From: Brachypterus glaber
Lineage: Eukaryota > Arthropoda > Insecta > Coleoptera > Kateretidae
NCBI GenBank assembly: GCA_958510825.1
Contig: OY294045.1
Span: 10,901,916-10,965,915 of the forward strand
Direction: 5' to 3'
DNA length: 64,000 nucleotides
Below are positions 22,995-34,060 of this stretch, piece after piece (position 1 is the stretch's first letter; every line of letters begins with the position of its first letter). The notes under the pieces were generated by a model. That model was not told the DNA's origin. It did not search any database and worked only from the letters and a program-made list of their open reading frames with translations. The position numbers were made by a program, and so were the translations under genes.

Positions 22995-24748
22995 TTGATT
23001 TGATTTGAATGTAAAATTTCAAAAAACACGATTTTAAAAAGTTTTAACCCCTTCATGTCGAGAAAAATACCATAAAAAAAATCTGTGCCATTTCAGCTCA
23101 AAAAAAAATAAATTAAGGTCCGATCCACTTCATTAGAAAATTAAAAAAATTAAACATTTTATATTGTTTTACAATGCACATTTATTTTTTAATCAAATCA
23201 TTAATCAATAACCCAGCAAACACATTCACGTCAATAGACGTGATATACACGTCAAATGACATCAATTGACGTGACTGTGTTGGCAGGGAAGAGAACCCTT
23301 ATTAATTAATGATCTTACCGTGTCAAACAAATTAAATTTTTCCACGACCAAGACTAAAACCTAATTTTACGCTTTCATTTTCGGGACTAAACTTGCCGTT
23401 TTTCTCCCTAGGGAATTAAAATCACGGCAACCTTGATAATATTAAAATATTATACTTACTATGTGCTTTGCTGGTTCAAAAATTAGGTTTGGTGGTGTTT
23501 TGTAATAAATTAGCGATTCAAACCAATTTATTTGATTTTAACAAAGAAAACCTTTAAAATAACATTGTTATAACAATTTATACATAACTTAAAATTTATC
23601 ATCTTCGTCCATATTTTTGACGTTTGTGTCAACCATGTTAAAAAACAATTGAAATCGCGATAGCCATGAAACTGACCTTTCGCAATTTACAGGCATCTTG
23701 ATTAAATTACGAAAATAAAACAACCGATTTTAGACGCGTGGTTTTTACCTACCTAAATTATGTTTGATCCTGCAAAAAATAGTGTATATACCTCAGGACT
23801 AAACTTGGCTGTTTTAGTCCCTTGCATTTCTGTTTCCACACTAATGCAGCGGGACTAAAACAGCCAGGTTAGTCCCTTGGTATATAAATAACTATTATTA
23901 CATTTAGATTAGTCTATTTTCATAGTTTTGCACAATTATTCACTAGGCTAAGAGTTAAAAAATACTTTAAAAACTTTATTTGACATATGTCAACACTAAA
24001 AACTCTCTTTAATTTTCATTTAATCAAAATGTCATCTCATAAATTCTCATTTCTTTAAAAAATTAGGTATCATATATTTTAAAGGCACTTTTTAAAGACT
24101 GTTCTCACCCCTTGGCCCTAGAATTATTGTGTATAACTATGAAAATAGCTTAATCTGAATGTATTAAATGAAATGTATATGACTCGGCAAGTTAAAAATA
24201 GATTTTTTGGTAGCTCATTGCCATAGCTTTTGGAGTTTCTAGCACCCAAAGGAACCGGATCCGGATCCTACTAATTTTAAAATAACATAATTTGAATGTA
24301 CTTTAAGACATATATTAAATACATCCGGGAGAAAATAATGAAATAAAAATGGTCACCGACTATTTAGCCACTGGTTTAAAGCAAATTCGCCTTAAAACCC
24401 TCCTCTCTTAAGTCATAAATCTATAGCTTTAATATTTTATTCCCATTTTTTTCTGTGTATGAAAAATTGAATATAACTGCTAAGTCAGCTCATTCTAGAA
24501 TCTAGTAACACAATTAGTTTTAAATTGTACATCTTTGGTTTAATTATAATTATTTTACTTCGTATAATGCAGACGAGAAAAGCTTAATCTATGCAACTAC
24601 ATGTTGTACCAACATAGAGCTTAGATATTTATCCGAAATAAGCTTCAAAAACTAATTTAGATTATAAGTAATTGAATTGGTTTAAAGCGAAATAATAGAG
24701 CACTATTCTACTTCATTTCTTAATTAGACTACATGCGCTGCGTGTTAT
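22995..24748. other. AT-rich intron DNA with two small palindromes
   Basis: No exon is convincing. A small MITE-like palindrome at 23211-23288 has ends CCAGCAAACACATTCACGTC against GACGTGACTGTGTTGGCAGG, with ACGTCA repeated in its centre. A hairpin at 23797-23878 pairs ACTTGGCTGTTTTAGTCCC with GGGACTAAAACAGCCAGGT. A related GGGACTAAACTTG sequence also occurs at about 23385. An exon linking the PDZ exon to the 27175 exon could lie in this region, but I could not see it. Confidence 0.5.
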
Positions 24749-24777
24749 AGTAGACCAGTGTTATGTATAATACATAA

Positions 24778-25304
24778 CACTGGTCTACAAAAAAAAATCT
24801 TCCTCAAGGACTAAACCTATCAAGCCTTAAGTGCACACAAAAATAGTGTGCTGAAAGCGAATTTTCAATTTAAAAAACTTCCTACCGCGTAGATTTCGAG
24901 TAAATCCCGGTTTTTATTAGAGATCGGTTATACGATTTCGGATTCATCTGAGGACAAATTTAAATCTTGGGATAGGGTGTGGGGATTACGTAAATGTAAT
25001 TTTTTTGAAAATCATTTACAATTTTAGGGGGCACCGAGCAAAATATTGGGGCGCCTTGGTTTTCATTATATGCTTTTGGTTATCGTTTATAACTTGGGCA
25101 TTTTTTAAGAGAAATTCATTAACTTTTTTTTTCTAAGCTTTAGAGTTCTACAGTTATATTGCAATGCTCAAAATCCAGTGTCAGACTAAAGGGGCGATAT
25201 TTTCGGGTTTTTATCGCCCTTGTCTAAAATTCGGTTTCAGCACACAAAAATACTTAAGACCTAATAGGTTTAGTCTTTGGAGAAGATTTTTTTGTAGACC
25301 AGTG
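24778..25304. mobile_element. MITE related to the CACTGGTC element family
   Basis: The ends CACTGGTCTACAAAAAAA and the inverse are flanked by TAA (24775-24777 and 25305-25307). The terminal repeats are about 60 bp long (CTTCCTCAAGGACTAAACCT in the left arm). A solitary inverse end (TAGACCAGTG at 24749) precedes it, producing a perfect 17-bp-arm hairpin around TAA. The interior holds no ORF. Ends and target resemble the 1.56-kb element at 17427. Confidence 0.8.
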
Positions 25305-25327
25305 TAATTATCCATATCAATTTTTAA

Positions 25328-26055
25328 ATTTCGAAACCTCGTAGTTATCTCAAAAAATCAATTTTGGTTTGGTAATCAACTACATGATGTATGATAAGAT
25401 ATACAAACATCAAATTACTATTCCAATTCTGTCCTGCTAAGACAAGTTGTCCTATCTGCAAAAAATCACTTTTTGAGATAAGCACACCATTGTATTGCTT
25501 TACACTAGCCCCATGTGCCTACTAAAAAGAAATGTCGTATCAAAAACCCAAATCCTTAAAATTAGCCTAAAATTTTTGTCCTATGTGGAAAATTTTCAAT
25601 GTTTTCTAAATAAAATTGTCCTGACTAGTCTTAACTAGACGAATAAGTCAAGACTAGGAATAACTTTACAGATCTTAGTAATTTAATTGGACTTTTTAGA
25701 TCATTTTGTCCTAACTCTCTCAGATATAACAAATGCATTTAGTATGACAATTTATTTTTCTGACAATTAAATATTTTTTTTTTTCAAAGTATATATATAT
25801 TTGATTTAAATAAAGCCGAACCAAACGCCATATATATTTAAACATGTTTTTAAAAAGTGCAAGCAAAAACAATAAAACTGGCCATATCTCAAAACATCTA
25901 ATTTTCAGATAGGACAACTTGTCTTAGCAGAGCAGAATTAGTTAAAAAGTTACGTTATATTTGACTAATAAATTGGAGTTTGTATAATTAACCATCATGT
26001 ACATAGTTAATTAGTAGAAATTAATTTTTTGAGATACAAGGTTTCGAAATTTACA
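25328..26055. mobile_element. Fold-back element (about 730 bp)
   Basis: The arms pair at the outside (AAATTTCGAAACCTCGTAG against ACAAGGTTTCGAAATTTA) and inside (TTCTGTCCTGCTAAGACAAG against CTTGTCTTAGCAGAGCAGAA). The centre is AT-rich and unpaired. The 65-codon ORF on the minus strand in the centre has no recognisable features. Confidence 0.7.
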
Positions 26056-26383
26056 AGTCGATATCTTTTTTAGACCTTAATTAATAAAAAGTAACATTTT
26101 GTTTCTTACTACCCAAAATACACAGCCCCACAAAAAAGTCCGGAGTTCTAATGAAGACCATGGTATTCCTAGGCATTTTTTGATGCTGAAACCGAATCTA
26201 AAACAAAAATCGTGGACACTCCAATTTTTTGGTAACAGCATAAAACCACCCCTATTATGAGGTTAATTTTTGTGTTTTAATCTGATTTTTGCGAATCTAA
26301 AGTAAGGTCGAGCCAACCCTCCCCGTCTTGACCCAAATCCCCGTAAAAGGGTTAAAATCATAAAAATAAAATTAATAATTACC

Positions 26384-27002
26384 TGGGCTCCCACCGAAAA
26401 TTTTCAGATTTTTTTTATGATTTTATGACAATTTTAGGCATTTTATGACACGTTTTATGACAAAATATTTGGACAAAAAAGCGCAAATCTTCCATTTTAA
26501 ATCCTTATTCTACATCACTTATCTCTAGCCAGGGCCAGACCGAGCCAGTCAAAGCCCCGGGCTCCCTATTTTTCCAAAACATAAGTTAGTTACGGCACTT
26601 GTACAGGGGGCTGAAGTGACGCCCCTGCTAAAAAATGGTCGTCAGTTCTTCATTAGCTAAGTTAGCGCTGCAGAGGAATTTTTTTACGACCTGACGTTTT
26701 TTTTAATTTAATATTGTAAGTTTTACAATCTTTAGTTAAAAAAAAAACTGAAGAAAGCCCAAGCGCAAAAAATCTTACAATTTTTATGGTCTATTTTAAT
26801 TTTAAAACACTGTTGCAATTCAAAATTTTATAAAAATGCAAGATCAAAAATTTCTCTCCCAGGTCGCTTTAAAGTAAAAAGTTTGAGTATTTTTATGAAA
26901 TTTTATGACTTTTATGACAGTAATTTTATTTTATGACGATTTTAGGACAAATTGGGTCATTTTATGACATTTTATGATTTTATGACAAGTGGGAGGCCTG
27001 AA
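26384..27002. mobile_element. Element with iterated TTTTATGAC motifs
   Basis: TTTTATGAC or close variants occur at least four times at 26415-26465 and about seven times at 26890-26990, all on the same strand. The block borders look like short inverted ends (TGGGCTCCCAC at 26384, GTGGGAGGCCTG at 26990). The interior is AT-rich and non-coding. Iterated subterminal motifs can be transposase-binding arrays, but here they are direct rather than mirrored, so the classification is tentative. Confidence 0.5.
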
Positions 27003-27174
27003 ATACTGACAAAAGGTACATTTCTGTGTTTTGATCTGTATAATACTAACCTAAAATAGAGTAAAAGCATCCCCTACATGAGAATAATTGTCAGGGGCTG
27101 GCAGGGTTAATTAAAATAAAAAAAAAAACTCACCAGTAGGTTAGTGGACTGTAATTGATCTTCTGCCGATTCAG

Positions 27175-27334
27175 AAGATCCATAGGATTAACTCGATGGG
27201 TCCCACGAAATCACCATTCATGGGCATGTGGTATATTGGAGATTTTTACGAGGTGGATATTACGGCCGAAGATCATACGGCCGAAAGCGAGGGTTGTAGT
27301 GGCAGCACTGATTTCAGTGGCTCTCAAAGCGTAG
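27175..27334 (+). CDS. Fife: Fife linker exon, probable GC donor
   Basis: The open frame gives KIHRINSMGPTKSPFMGMWY, then IGDFYEVDITAEDHTAESE and GCSGSTDFSGSQSV. It is low-complexity, Ser- and Glu-rich linker typical of sequence between PDZ and C2 domains. The acceptor GCCGATTCAG ends at 27174. At the 3' side the only strong donor is GCAAGT after TAG (27335), a good match to the AG|GCAAGT consensus of GC-AG introns. Using it leaves one base, and the exon at 29134 supplies exactly the two bases needed. A GT donor at 27331 would leave phase 0 and break that join. The entry phase (0) does not match the PDZ exon's exit phase (1), so at least one exon between them is missing from this annotation, or the start is wrong. 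Confidence 0.6.
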
Positions 27335-27473
27335 GCAAGTATTTATATATTGAGATATATAACCGGTTGCTTAATACTATTCTCTGAAAATTAATAAATA
27401 TAATAAAATAATTGTTGAAATTTTTATAACAAAAAATTGTTAAAATACTCAAGAATTTCTGGTTAGTGTTTTT

Positions 27474-27755
27474 TTTTTAATGGTGGTTGGTTTACGTTAA
27501 CAATGGTTTGGTTTGATAGTTTGCTGGTTTGGTGTTTTTTTTTAATGGGAGGCGTTGGTTTACGTAAACAATGGTTTGGTTTGGTAGTTTGCTGGTTTGG
27601 TGTCTTTTTTTTAATGGGAGGCGTTGGTTTGGTAGTTTGCTGGTTAGGTGTTTTTTTTTATTTTTTAATAGAAGGCGTTGGTTTACGTTAATAATGGTTT
27701 GGTTTGGTAGTTTGCTGGTTTGGTGTTTTTTTTTTTAATGGGAGGCATTTTTCAG
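27474..27755 (+). repeat. Minisatellite with TTACGT(T/A)AACAATGG units
   Basis: Four to five imperfect units contain GGTTTGGTAGTTTGCTGG followed by a poly-T run and AATGGGAGGCGTTGG. The same minisatellite occurs inverted at 57709-57890, inside a MITE. The flanking block (TTCAGATACGATATTTCAGA) is shared too, so this locus is a fragment of that MITE family. The 62-codon ORF here is a product of the repeat. Confidence 0.85.
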
Positions 27756-28137
27756 ATACGATATTTCAGAATTTAGAAGGCGATATATTTTAAGAATCAA
27801 ACAGGATTATATTTAGGCTAAATAATTTAGCCTTAGCTAATTAAATAATAAATGCTCGCCTGGTGTAACAATATGCATAAGAAATTCATTGTTTTAATCA
27901 AATATTGAGAACCTCTGGAGAATACAGCAGAGGGGATAAAAACATTTCTTCGGCCGTACAACTTTCGGCCGTATGATCCAGACTCGATTTTTACACTAAA
28001 AGCCGGCCGGCTAACGTTGAATAGTTTTAGACGCTCCCACATACACGGAGTATTATAGGTGCAAACGCTTAAAATGAGTTCCTTTCTAAGAAAAAATGTA
28101 TACTGAATTAATAAACTTTCGAATATGGTCCAAAAAT

Positions 28138-29102
28138 ATACACAGAAAAAAAGGTTATCTTGGCAGAAGATAATAAATTATCTTGGATTTATATTATCTT
28201 AAATCGAGGTAATAATCTTCTTTTAAGATCATGTATCCTCGGTTTAAGATTATCTTTGACTTTGGTTTCCTTTAATTATTCTTTGGTAGAAAAATCTTTG
28301 TGTCAAGGATTTTTTCCTTAAATACATGACATTTAAAATAGTAACAGAGAATCAAGAGTTATTATCTTGACTCAAAGCCCCTGTAAGTAAGGTTTGTTTG
28401 TTTTTGCCGTCAGCTGTCTTTAAAGGTGTATCATTGTTTTTATCTGCTTTAAAATGGACGAATTTGTATCTGTTACCCTCAAACGATGGGGATTTTCAAA
28501 TTTACTTAAAAAATTCACGGGTAAGTAGCTTTAAATAATTTATACCTATATGCGCCATTTTGCAATGGCGTTGCAACAAGTTTTTCTTCCAAAATAAGTG
28601 CTTGTTCCTACGACCACCTATGAAACCAAATTTCACACGATTAACAGAGTAAGAATCATATTTAATAGACGTGCGAAATAATATTATATGTGTGGGAAAT
28701 TTTTTCAAAATATTTACCATTCTATTAACCCTGGAACCTGACTGTGGTGTCAATATAATCTTGAATCAAGAGAATCATAATCTTAAAATCAAGATTATAA
28801 TTCTCTTCATTCAAGATTATATTATCTTAAACCAAGACTTGGTGTAAGATAATATGATCTTGGATAAAGATAATATGATCTTAAATCAAGATAATTACAT
28901 ACTTGGTTTAAGATAATATGATCTTAAATAAATGGTTTAAGTGGCTTTGATTTAAGGAAATGTCCTTAAATCTAGGACCTCAAATGCCAAGATCACGGCG
29001 GACTTGATCCAAGACAGTCATGGCGTTGAACATATCGAAAGCCATGGCGGCCTGGTTCAAGATCGTTTTGCATTGATCCAATATATCCTTTTTTTCTGTG
29101 TA
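28138..29102. mobile_element. Transposon with iterated AAGATAAT motifs, carrying an exon-like segment
   Basis: The ends TATACACAGAAAAAAAGG and CCTTTTTTTCTGTGTATA are inverse copies, each including a TA that may be the target duplication. The left 200 bp and right 350 bp are packed with AAGATAATATGATCTTAAA-type motifs, in both orientations. Between them lies a non-repeated stretch (28380-28735) with an exon-like ORF. The element ends 31 bp before the exon at 29134, so it forms part of that exon's acceptor region. Confidence 0.75.
28454..28520 (+). CDS. Exon-like ORF inside a transposon, possible SAM-like N-terminus
   Basis: An ATG at 28454 opens MDEFVSVTLKRWGFSNLLKK, then FTG, and runs into a strong donor (GTAAGT at 28521). 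The pattern M-(D/E)-x-F-V-x-x-x-L-x-x-W-x-F resembles the first helices of SAM-like domains, which begin several insect transposon-associated proteins. No second exon was found, and downstream sequence returns to the iterated motif. It is either the first exon of the element's own lost gene or a captured host exon. Confidence 0.35.
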
Positions 29103-29133
29103 TATTTTATTAACGAGTTTTCTTTTGTTTCAG

Positions 29134-29192
29134 AACCAGAAACGGACAAAGCCCCCACATCACCGACTAGACGGAAACTTCCCAAAACACCG
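29134..29192 (+). CDS. Fife: Fife linker exon rich in Pro and Arg
   Basis: The acceptor is TCTTTTGTTTCAG, ending at 29133. The exon supplies AA to complete a Glu codon, then PETDKAPTSPTRRKLPKTP, and stops at a GTATAA donor (29193), leaving phase 0. The TRRKLP(K/Q).P motif is common just ahead of the C2 domains in RIM-like active-zone proteins. The phase fits both the 27175 exon (GC donor) and the PDZ exon directly, so skipping of the intermediate exon is possible. The donor is weaker than usual. Confidence 0.6.
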
Positions 29193-30035
29193 GTATAAAT
29201 ATTTTTATGTTATTTTGTTTGTAATTTGTATGTTTATTGAAAATGTCTAGGAATCATCATAAAAATTATCAAATTGTAATTTAAATTAATTGGTTGCTAC
29301 AGTTCCGATCCGTCGGAACGAATTTTTTTTTCTTCATGAATTTATTGAAAAAAAAAACTGAAACCTGCCAAAAAAACAACGTTTAAAAACACTACATTCC
29401 GTCGGAACTATTTTCAGGTAGAAATTAAAATGATTTTGACTGGCCTATCATTATGTTTTTGTTGTTTTTATGTGAGATGTGTAACTTTAGAAATATCTTG
29501 TTGAAAAGTAGATTCATGTATTTGTTTTCACGACTCTCTAGAAATTCCCGAATATTTCAAAAAGAAAAACACATAGTTTCTTTTTAACACGAATCTGACC
29601 AGGGTTTCACTGGAATCCAGATATCCAGATTTCTGATCTTGTCTTGTCTCGAAAAAATCAAGACAACAAAATAATACTTTTCTCCTAGGTTCAATAAAAA
29701 ATCTTTTCAAAGACCCTTTTTTTTCAAAAAACGAAAAAAAATGTAAAAAAAAATCAAAAACAATTTTTTTTTGCCAAAAAATAAAATAAAAAAGAAATAA
29801 AAATAAAGGTTTTCATATATAAGTACACAAGAGGCTAAGAATTGTGCGGGAAAAATTTACTGTTTTCATGAAAATTTGCTGTCTGGATTACGATTTATTC
29901 CCGATAATTCGAAAAATCGTATGTAATTCGAAAGATTATTTTTTAACGATTTATAATATCCAAACCCAACTTTTATATTTTTTCATTACAATTCATATAA
30001 ATTATAGGCTGGTTTAATGAAAAATGTTCCTATTA
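29193..30035. other. AT-rich intron DNA, no exon seen
   Basis: Long A and T runs and a small hairpin-like TTCCGATCCGTCGGAAC near 29303 (CCGTCGGAAC is repeated at 29400). No C2-domain coding sequence was found. Confidence 0.5.
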
Positions 30036-30307
30036 TGTTTATGTTTATGTTTATGTTTGTTTTTAACCTCGTACTATTCTACTTAATTAAGCATCCCCTA
30101 AGTCCAGGACTTGTGTGGGCTAGTAGTAGAGGGAACCACCGGCTTTAATTGACTTTCGAACCAATATATCTAGGGAGTACGCCTTCGCCAAATTTCAATT
30201 ATTAATTAACTGAAAAAGGCAATCGGCGCCAGTGAGGTTTGAACTCACGATCATTAGATCAGTGTCAGGCTATATCGATGCCATTGACCGCTGAGCTAAA
30301 TCTCCCA
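30036..30307 (-). mobile_element. tRNA-derived SINE, copy 1
   Basis: Read on the minus strand from 30307: a tRNA-like head (GGGAGATTTAGCTCAGCGGT) with an A box (TAGCTCAGCGG) and a B box (GAGTTCAAACCTC). Then comes a conserved non-tRNA body (CCTTTTTCAGTTAATTAATA, and TAGTAGAGGGAACCACCGG on the plus strand) and a tail of ATAAACAT-type repeats. RNA polymerase III would start in the head. The cloverleaf is not maintained, so this is not a tRNA gene. Confidence 0.88.
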
Positions 30308-30548
30308 CTAATTAAAAAGTCAACCTAGAAAAACTGTCCTTACATTTTATAAAAAGAATATTTTGTGGTATTTTTTGGTAAATAATAAAGTAATAACAAT
30401 AATTATAAATTATTTATTATTAACAAGCGAGTCAAGTCGTCAAGGATCTTGATTCTTGATTAAGAATCGAGATTTTTCGACCTATTGTGGGGATGTTTTG
30501 ATGCTTGATACTAACGTCAACCAACCCTGCAGAATATCAAAAGTAACT

Positions 30549-30820
30549 GGGAGGATTGGTGTAGTGGTCTACCGCGTCTGTACATGTCTGATACATGAGA
30601 AAACTAGGGTGAGTTCGATTCTCACTGGCGCCGATTGGCCTTTTTCAGTTAATTGATAATTGAAATTTGGCGAAGGTGTAAGTGAAGCGGACACTCCCTA
30701 TAAAACCTAGTCGAAAGTCAGTATAAGCCGGTGGTTCCCTCTACTACTAGCCCACACAAGTCCTGGACTTAGAGGATGCTTAATTAAGTAGAATAGTACG
30801 AGGTTAAACAAACAAACATG
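30549..30820 (+). mobile_element. tRNA-derived SINE, copy 2
   Basis: The head GGGAGGATTGGTGTAGTGGT contains an A box, and GAGTTCGATTCTC is the B box. The body and end match copies 1 and 3, finishing GAGGTTAAACAAACAAACA. It faces copy 1 head to head 240 bp away, so the two transcripts would be complementary over their body. Confidence 0.9.
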
Positions 30821-31348
30821 TAATGTAATGTAAACATGTAACAAACATGTAACTTTTGAAAAGTCTTAAAAAGACTCTCTCAAGACATGATCAATCTATT
30901 TCTGGTCTCGAAAATCGAGACCAACAATCCACGATAAGTTCTTAACTTTCGTGAAACCCTTAATGTGACGTCGAAAAAATATTATTTCAGTCAATAATTT
31001 CTACTACTTTCAATTTAATTAAAGTTGTTAAAATTTCCAATTTCCAGGTAGCAATTTCAAATATTCATTCTGAATTACGTTATTATTCATCTTTTGACCA
31101 CTTGTCTTTGTTTAATTATTCGTATTTCTCTTTTTGACTTCATCCGCCAACTTTTTCGGCTTTTATAGAAATTGTTTTTTGAATTCTCGTAAAGGGTGCG
31201 GCATTAAGAACTCAAATTATTAACCACCTAAATAATACAGTAGCTATAAAGTATCTCTTAGCGCTCTTTCGCAGCAAAATAATAGCCATGTGGCTGTAAT
31301 TTAGCTTAGCATATTAATACTATTTAACACCCGTGTAAACGACCTTCC

Positions 31349-32218
31349 CGGACAACATTTGCTATTTCACGTGGAAGTCATTATGACATCATTTAATGGT
31401 TTTCTCTGATGATACAGATGACTCCTCATTGTAAAGTCATTACGGGATCATGTCATGAAGATCTAGCAGCGGTCTACGGAATGCGCATGCGCAAACTTCA
31501 AATTAACCGCAAAATTTAAATTGACCGCGAAATTTAAAATTTAAAAAAGAGAAAGGAAATACCCTGCTTAAAAAGATCACATACACACACACACCTTTTT
31601 GCTCATATCTTGAAAACGCGAAGAGATACCAAACAAAATAACGAAAAAACAAGTCCATTTTCAACAACTTGAGGACACCGGGATGTCTCCACTGGGAACT
31701 TCCCAGTGGAAATGTTCCACAAGATGACTGGAGGAACTAGTTCTAAGCTAAAGCCTCCAGATATCTACGGCTCACCATACCAATCCGATAATGTGTATCG
31801 AATTAGCTGACCAGTCGTTATCCTTATAAAGACAGCTGCCTTTTAATACTAGTATTCCTAGAAGGCGACTTTATTCGTTTAATAAGTTTAGTTAGTGGTA
31901 GAAAATAACATGTGGGCCCACCTATAGCATAACGCTGTCAAGTGCACTGAAATTGAAACATTACAGAAGCCTGTACTATTCGGCAATCGTTCTCAATCGG
32001 GTCCCGGACAACATTTGCTATTTCACGTGGAAGTCGTTATGACATCATTTAATGATTTAACGTTAAATGTATACACCTCATGACAAACTCATAACAAACT
32101 CATAACATGATCACAAAATCATGAGATGTTCTCATCATGATGTTCGTATGAATACAAAACGTGGAAATCATAACATGATGCTCTCATGAGTTTATGGATG
32201 TTGTCCGAGTTTTCTACG
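31349..32218. mobile_element. Repeat unit bounded by CCGGACAACATT / ATGTTGTCCGAG
   Basis: CCGGACAACATTTGCTATTT, followed by CACGTGGAAGTC and TTATGACATCATTTAATG, occurs at 31349-31399 and again in direct orientation at 32005-32055. An inverse end (ATGTTGTCCG) lies at 32200-32215. Between 32080 and 32200 are many ATCATGA/TCATAAC motifs. The arrangement suggests two related elements side by side or one with an internal duplication. No coding region is seen. Confidence 0.5.
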
Positions 32219-33099
32219 GTATATTCAATTTTATGTGAACAAAGTAGCTGTGAATTAAAAAAAAGTGACTAACTTTGCCCCATTAATCTAGAACAATATT
32301 TTTTTTCTAAATTCGTGTAAAAATGCCAGCTTTTCGAATATTAAAAAATCATTCTCTTAAAAGTAATTGCAACAAAGTTATTCAAATTGTTTATGCTTAA
32401 ATGACAGTGTTTTTGTAATGAGATTTTGCAATGCTAAAAATCGATTTTTTTTAATTAACAATTTCTTTTGATCAAACAACTCTTCCCCTTCTATAAGATA
32501 CACATAGAATCATTATAACTTCATTATTGTACGCATAATATTATTGCAAAAAAAAACATATCTAGGATAAACAATTGCAATTTTGCAAAAACTATTGAAT
32601 GAATCGTTCGAAAATTTTAACCACATATTAAGTACTATAAGACGCAACTTTTTACACATGAACAAAGTCGTAGGTTGATTTTTGCAAAATTTATTTTTTA
32701 TTGAATAATATGCAGTTTTTTGCAGTTTTCTAAACGGCAATTTATCGTATCAACATTTAAAAATTTTGAAGGTTTTTTAATTTCCTACAAGGGTACTTTA
32801 ATTGTTGATAAAAAACTCAACTTTTTTACTGGTATGCAAAAATGTTCAAAAAAAAGGTATTTTCTGACCTTTATTTAATTGTTAATATCTTAAAAACCAC
32901 ACCAAATCCACAGCAGAAAATACCTAGGTTTTGCTTCTATACACCTGTTTTACCTGTAAAACTTGACAGACCTCTGGATGAGCCACTGCCCCCAACAGGT
33001 TATTTTTTTTGCTCATGTCCCTGGACTATTATTAATTGGGCGTTATAAATCTAACCATTTTGAACAAATTAAATTTAATAATTAAAATTAATAATTGGG
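32219..33099. other. AT-rich DNA, no feature recognised
   Basis: No gene or repeat was recognised. The ORFs here have no splice context and no familiar motif. Confidence 0.4.
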
Positions 33100-34060
33100 A
33101 TTTAGCTGTGATAAAAGGCCGTGTAAACGGTAAAGAAAATAACAGAATTACCCCCACACACTTGAATATAGAGCAGCCAGTTTTCTAGGTAATAATGGTT
33201 TTTCTGAAGGTTGGCAATATTTTTAGTATTTTCTTTGGTTATTACTTGTGAACGCTCTGCAATTAATGGATGTTAAAAAATGCCGTATTAATAACTAGGT
33301 TAGTTATTTATTGTGTAAACGTAGCATTCTAACAACCATTAGTCAATTTTTTGTGGAAGCACCGGTTAACCGTACGGTTTTTATTCTCACCACTAAATTC
33401 GTATAACCGACAGTTCTCACAAAAACGCATTGGTTATTTTCTTGAGGTTTTGACAAGTACCTAACCTAACTTCGCCCAATAAACAACAATGATAAGTTTA
33501 AATAGTTTTTTATATAAGAATTTAATTTTAAACCACATAAGCAAACACTTTGAAGTTATAAAATAAAAGTTGAAATACCTTACCTACTCTATTTTTTACA
33601 TTTTGCATACAAATCGAGAAAAATTCCCACAGGCCTGTAAATTATGGTGTAAATAAGCAATTTATAGGTTAAGTTTTTACGGTTAACCGTATCTAACTCA
33701 CCTCCGAACTTGTGTTAGACGCGGTTACTGCCGGTTAGTGACGTCATCGCTTCCCCTCACTTACCCTATGTAACCGATTATCACAAAAACGAGTTTTAAT
33801 AACCTGGTTATTTCCGGTGACCCGACAAAAAATTGGCTATTATTTTAATCTTTGGTAAACTCTTGGTTAGGAAACCTACACTTTATATTTACTATTGCAC
33901 CCAATACTTTAATCGTTGGTAAACTTCGTAACCAACACTTGTGTTGGTTATTGAACCAAAAATTTTACAAACGATTCAAATAATGTCTGTAGTAATAAAA
34001 TATAAAGTGTTGGTTTCCTAACCAAGAGTTCGACTGAAAAAATCAATTATAATATCCAAA
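33100..34060. repeat. Cluster of AACCG/CGGTTA motifs and a palindrome
   Basis: GTAAAC, CGGTTAACCGTA and GGTTA-type motifs recur between 33100 and 33850. A palindrome follows at 33848-34030, pairing TGGTAAACTCTTGGTTAGGA with TTTCCTAACCAAGAGTTCG, with an inner stem TTACGAA...CCAACACTTGTGTTGG. It appears to be one or more transposon relics without ORFs. Confidence 0.45.

Noticed and set aside
27137..27174. Upstream extension of the linker exon (TVIDLLPIQ)
   Set aside because: The stretch reads as polypyrimidine tract and acceptor, and an in-frame TAG closes it at 27142.
27503..27691. ORF with repeated WFG/GGVGL peptides
   Set aside because: Translation of the minisatellite.
30230..30310. tRNA gene
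   Set aside because: The A and B boxes are present but the cloverleaf stems do not hold, and the sequence continues into a conserved SINE body with a repeat tail.
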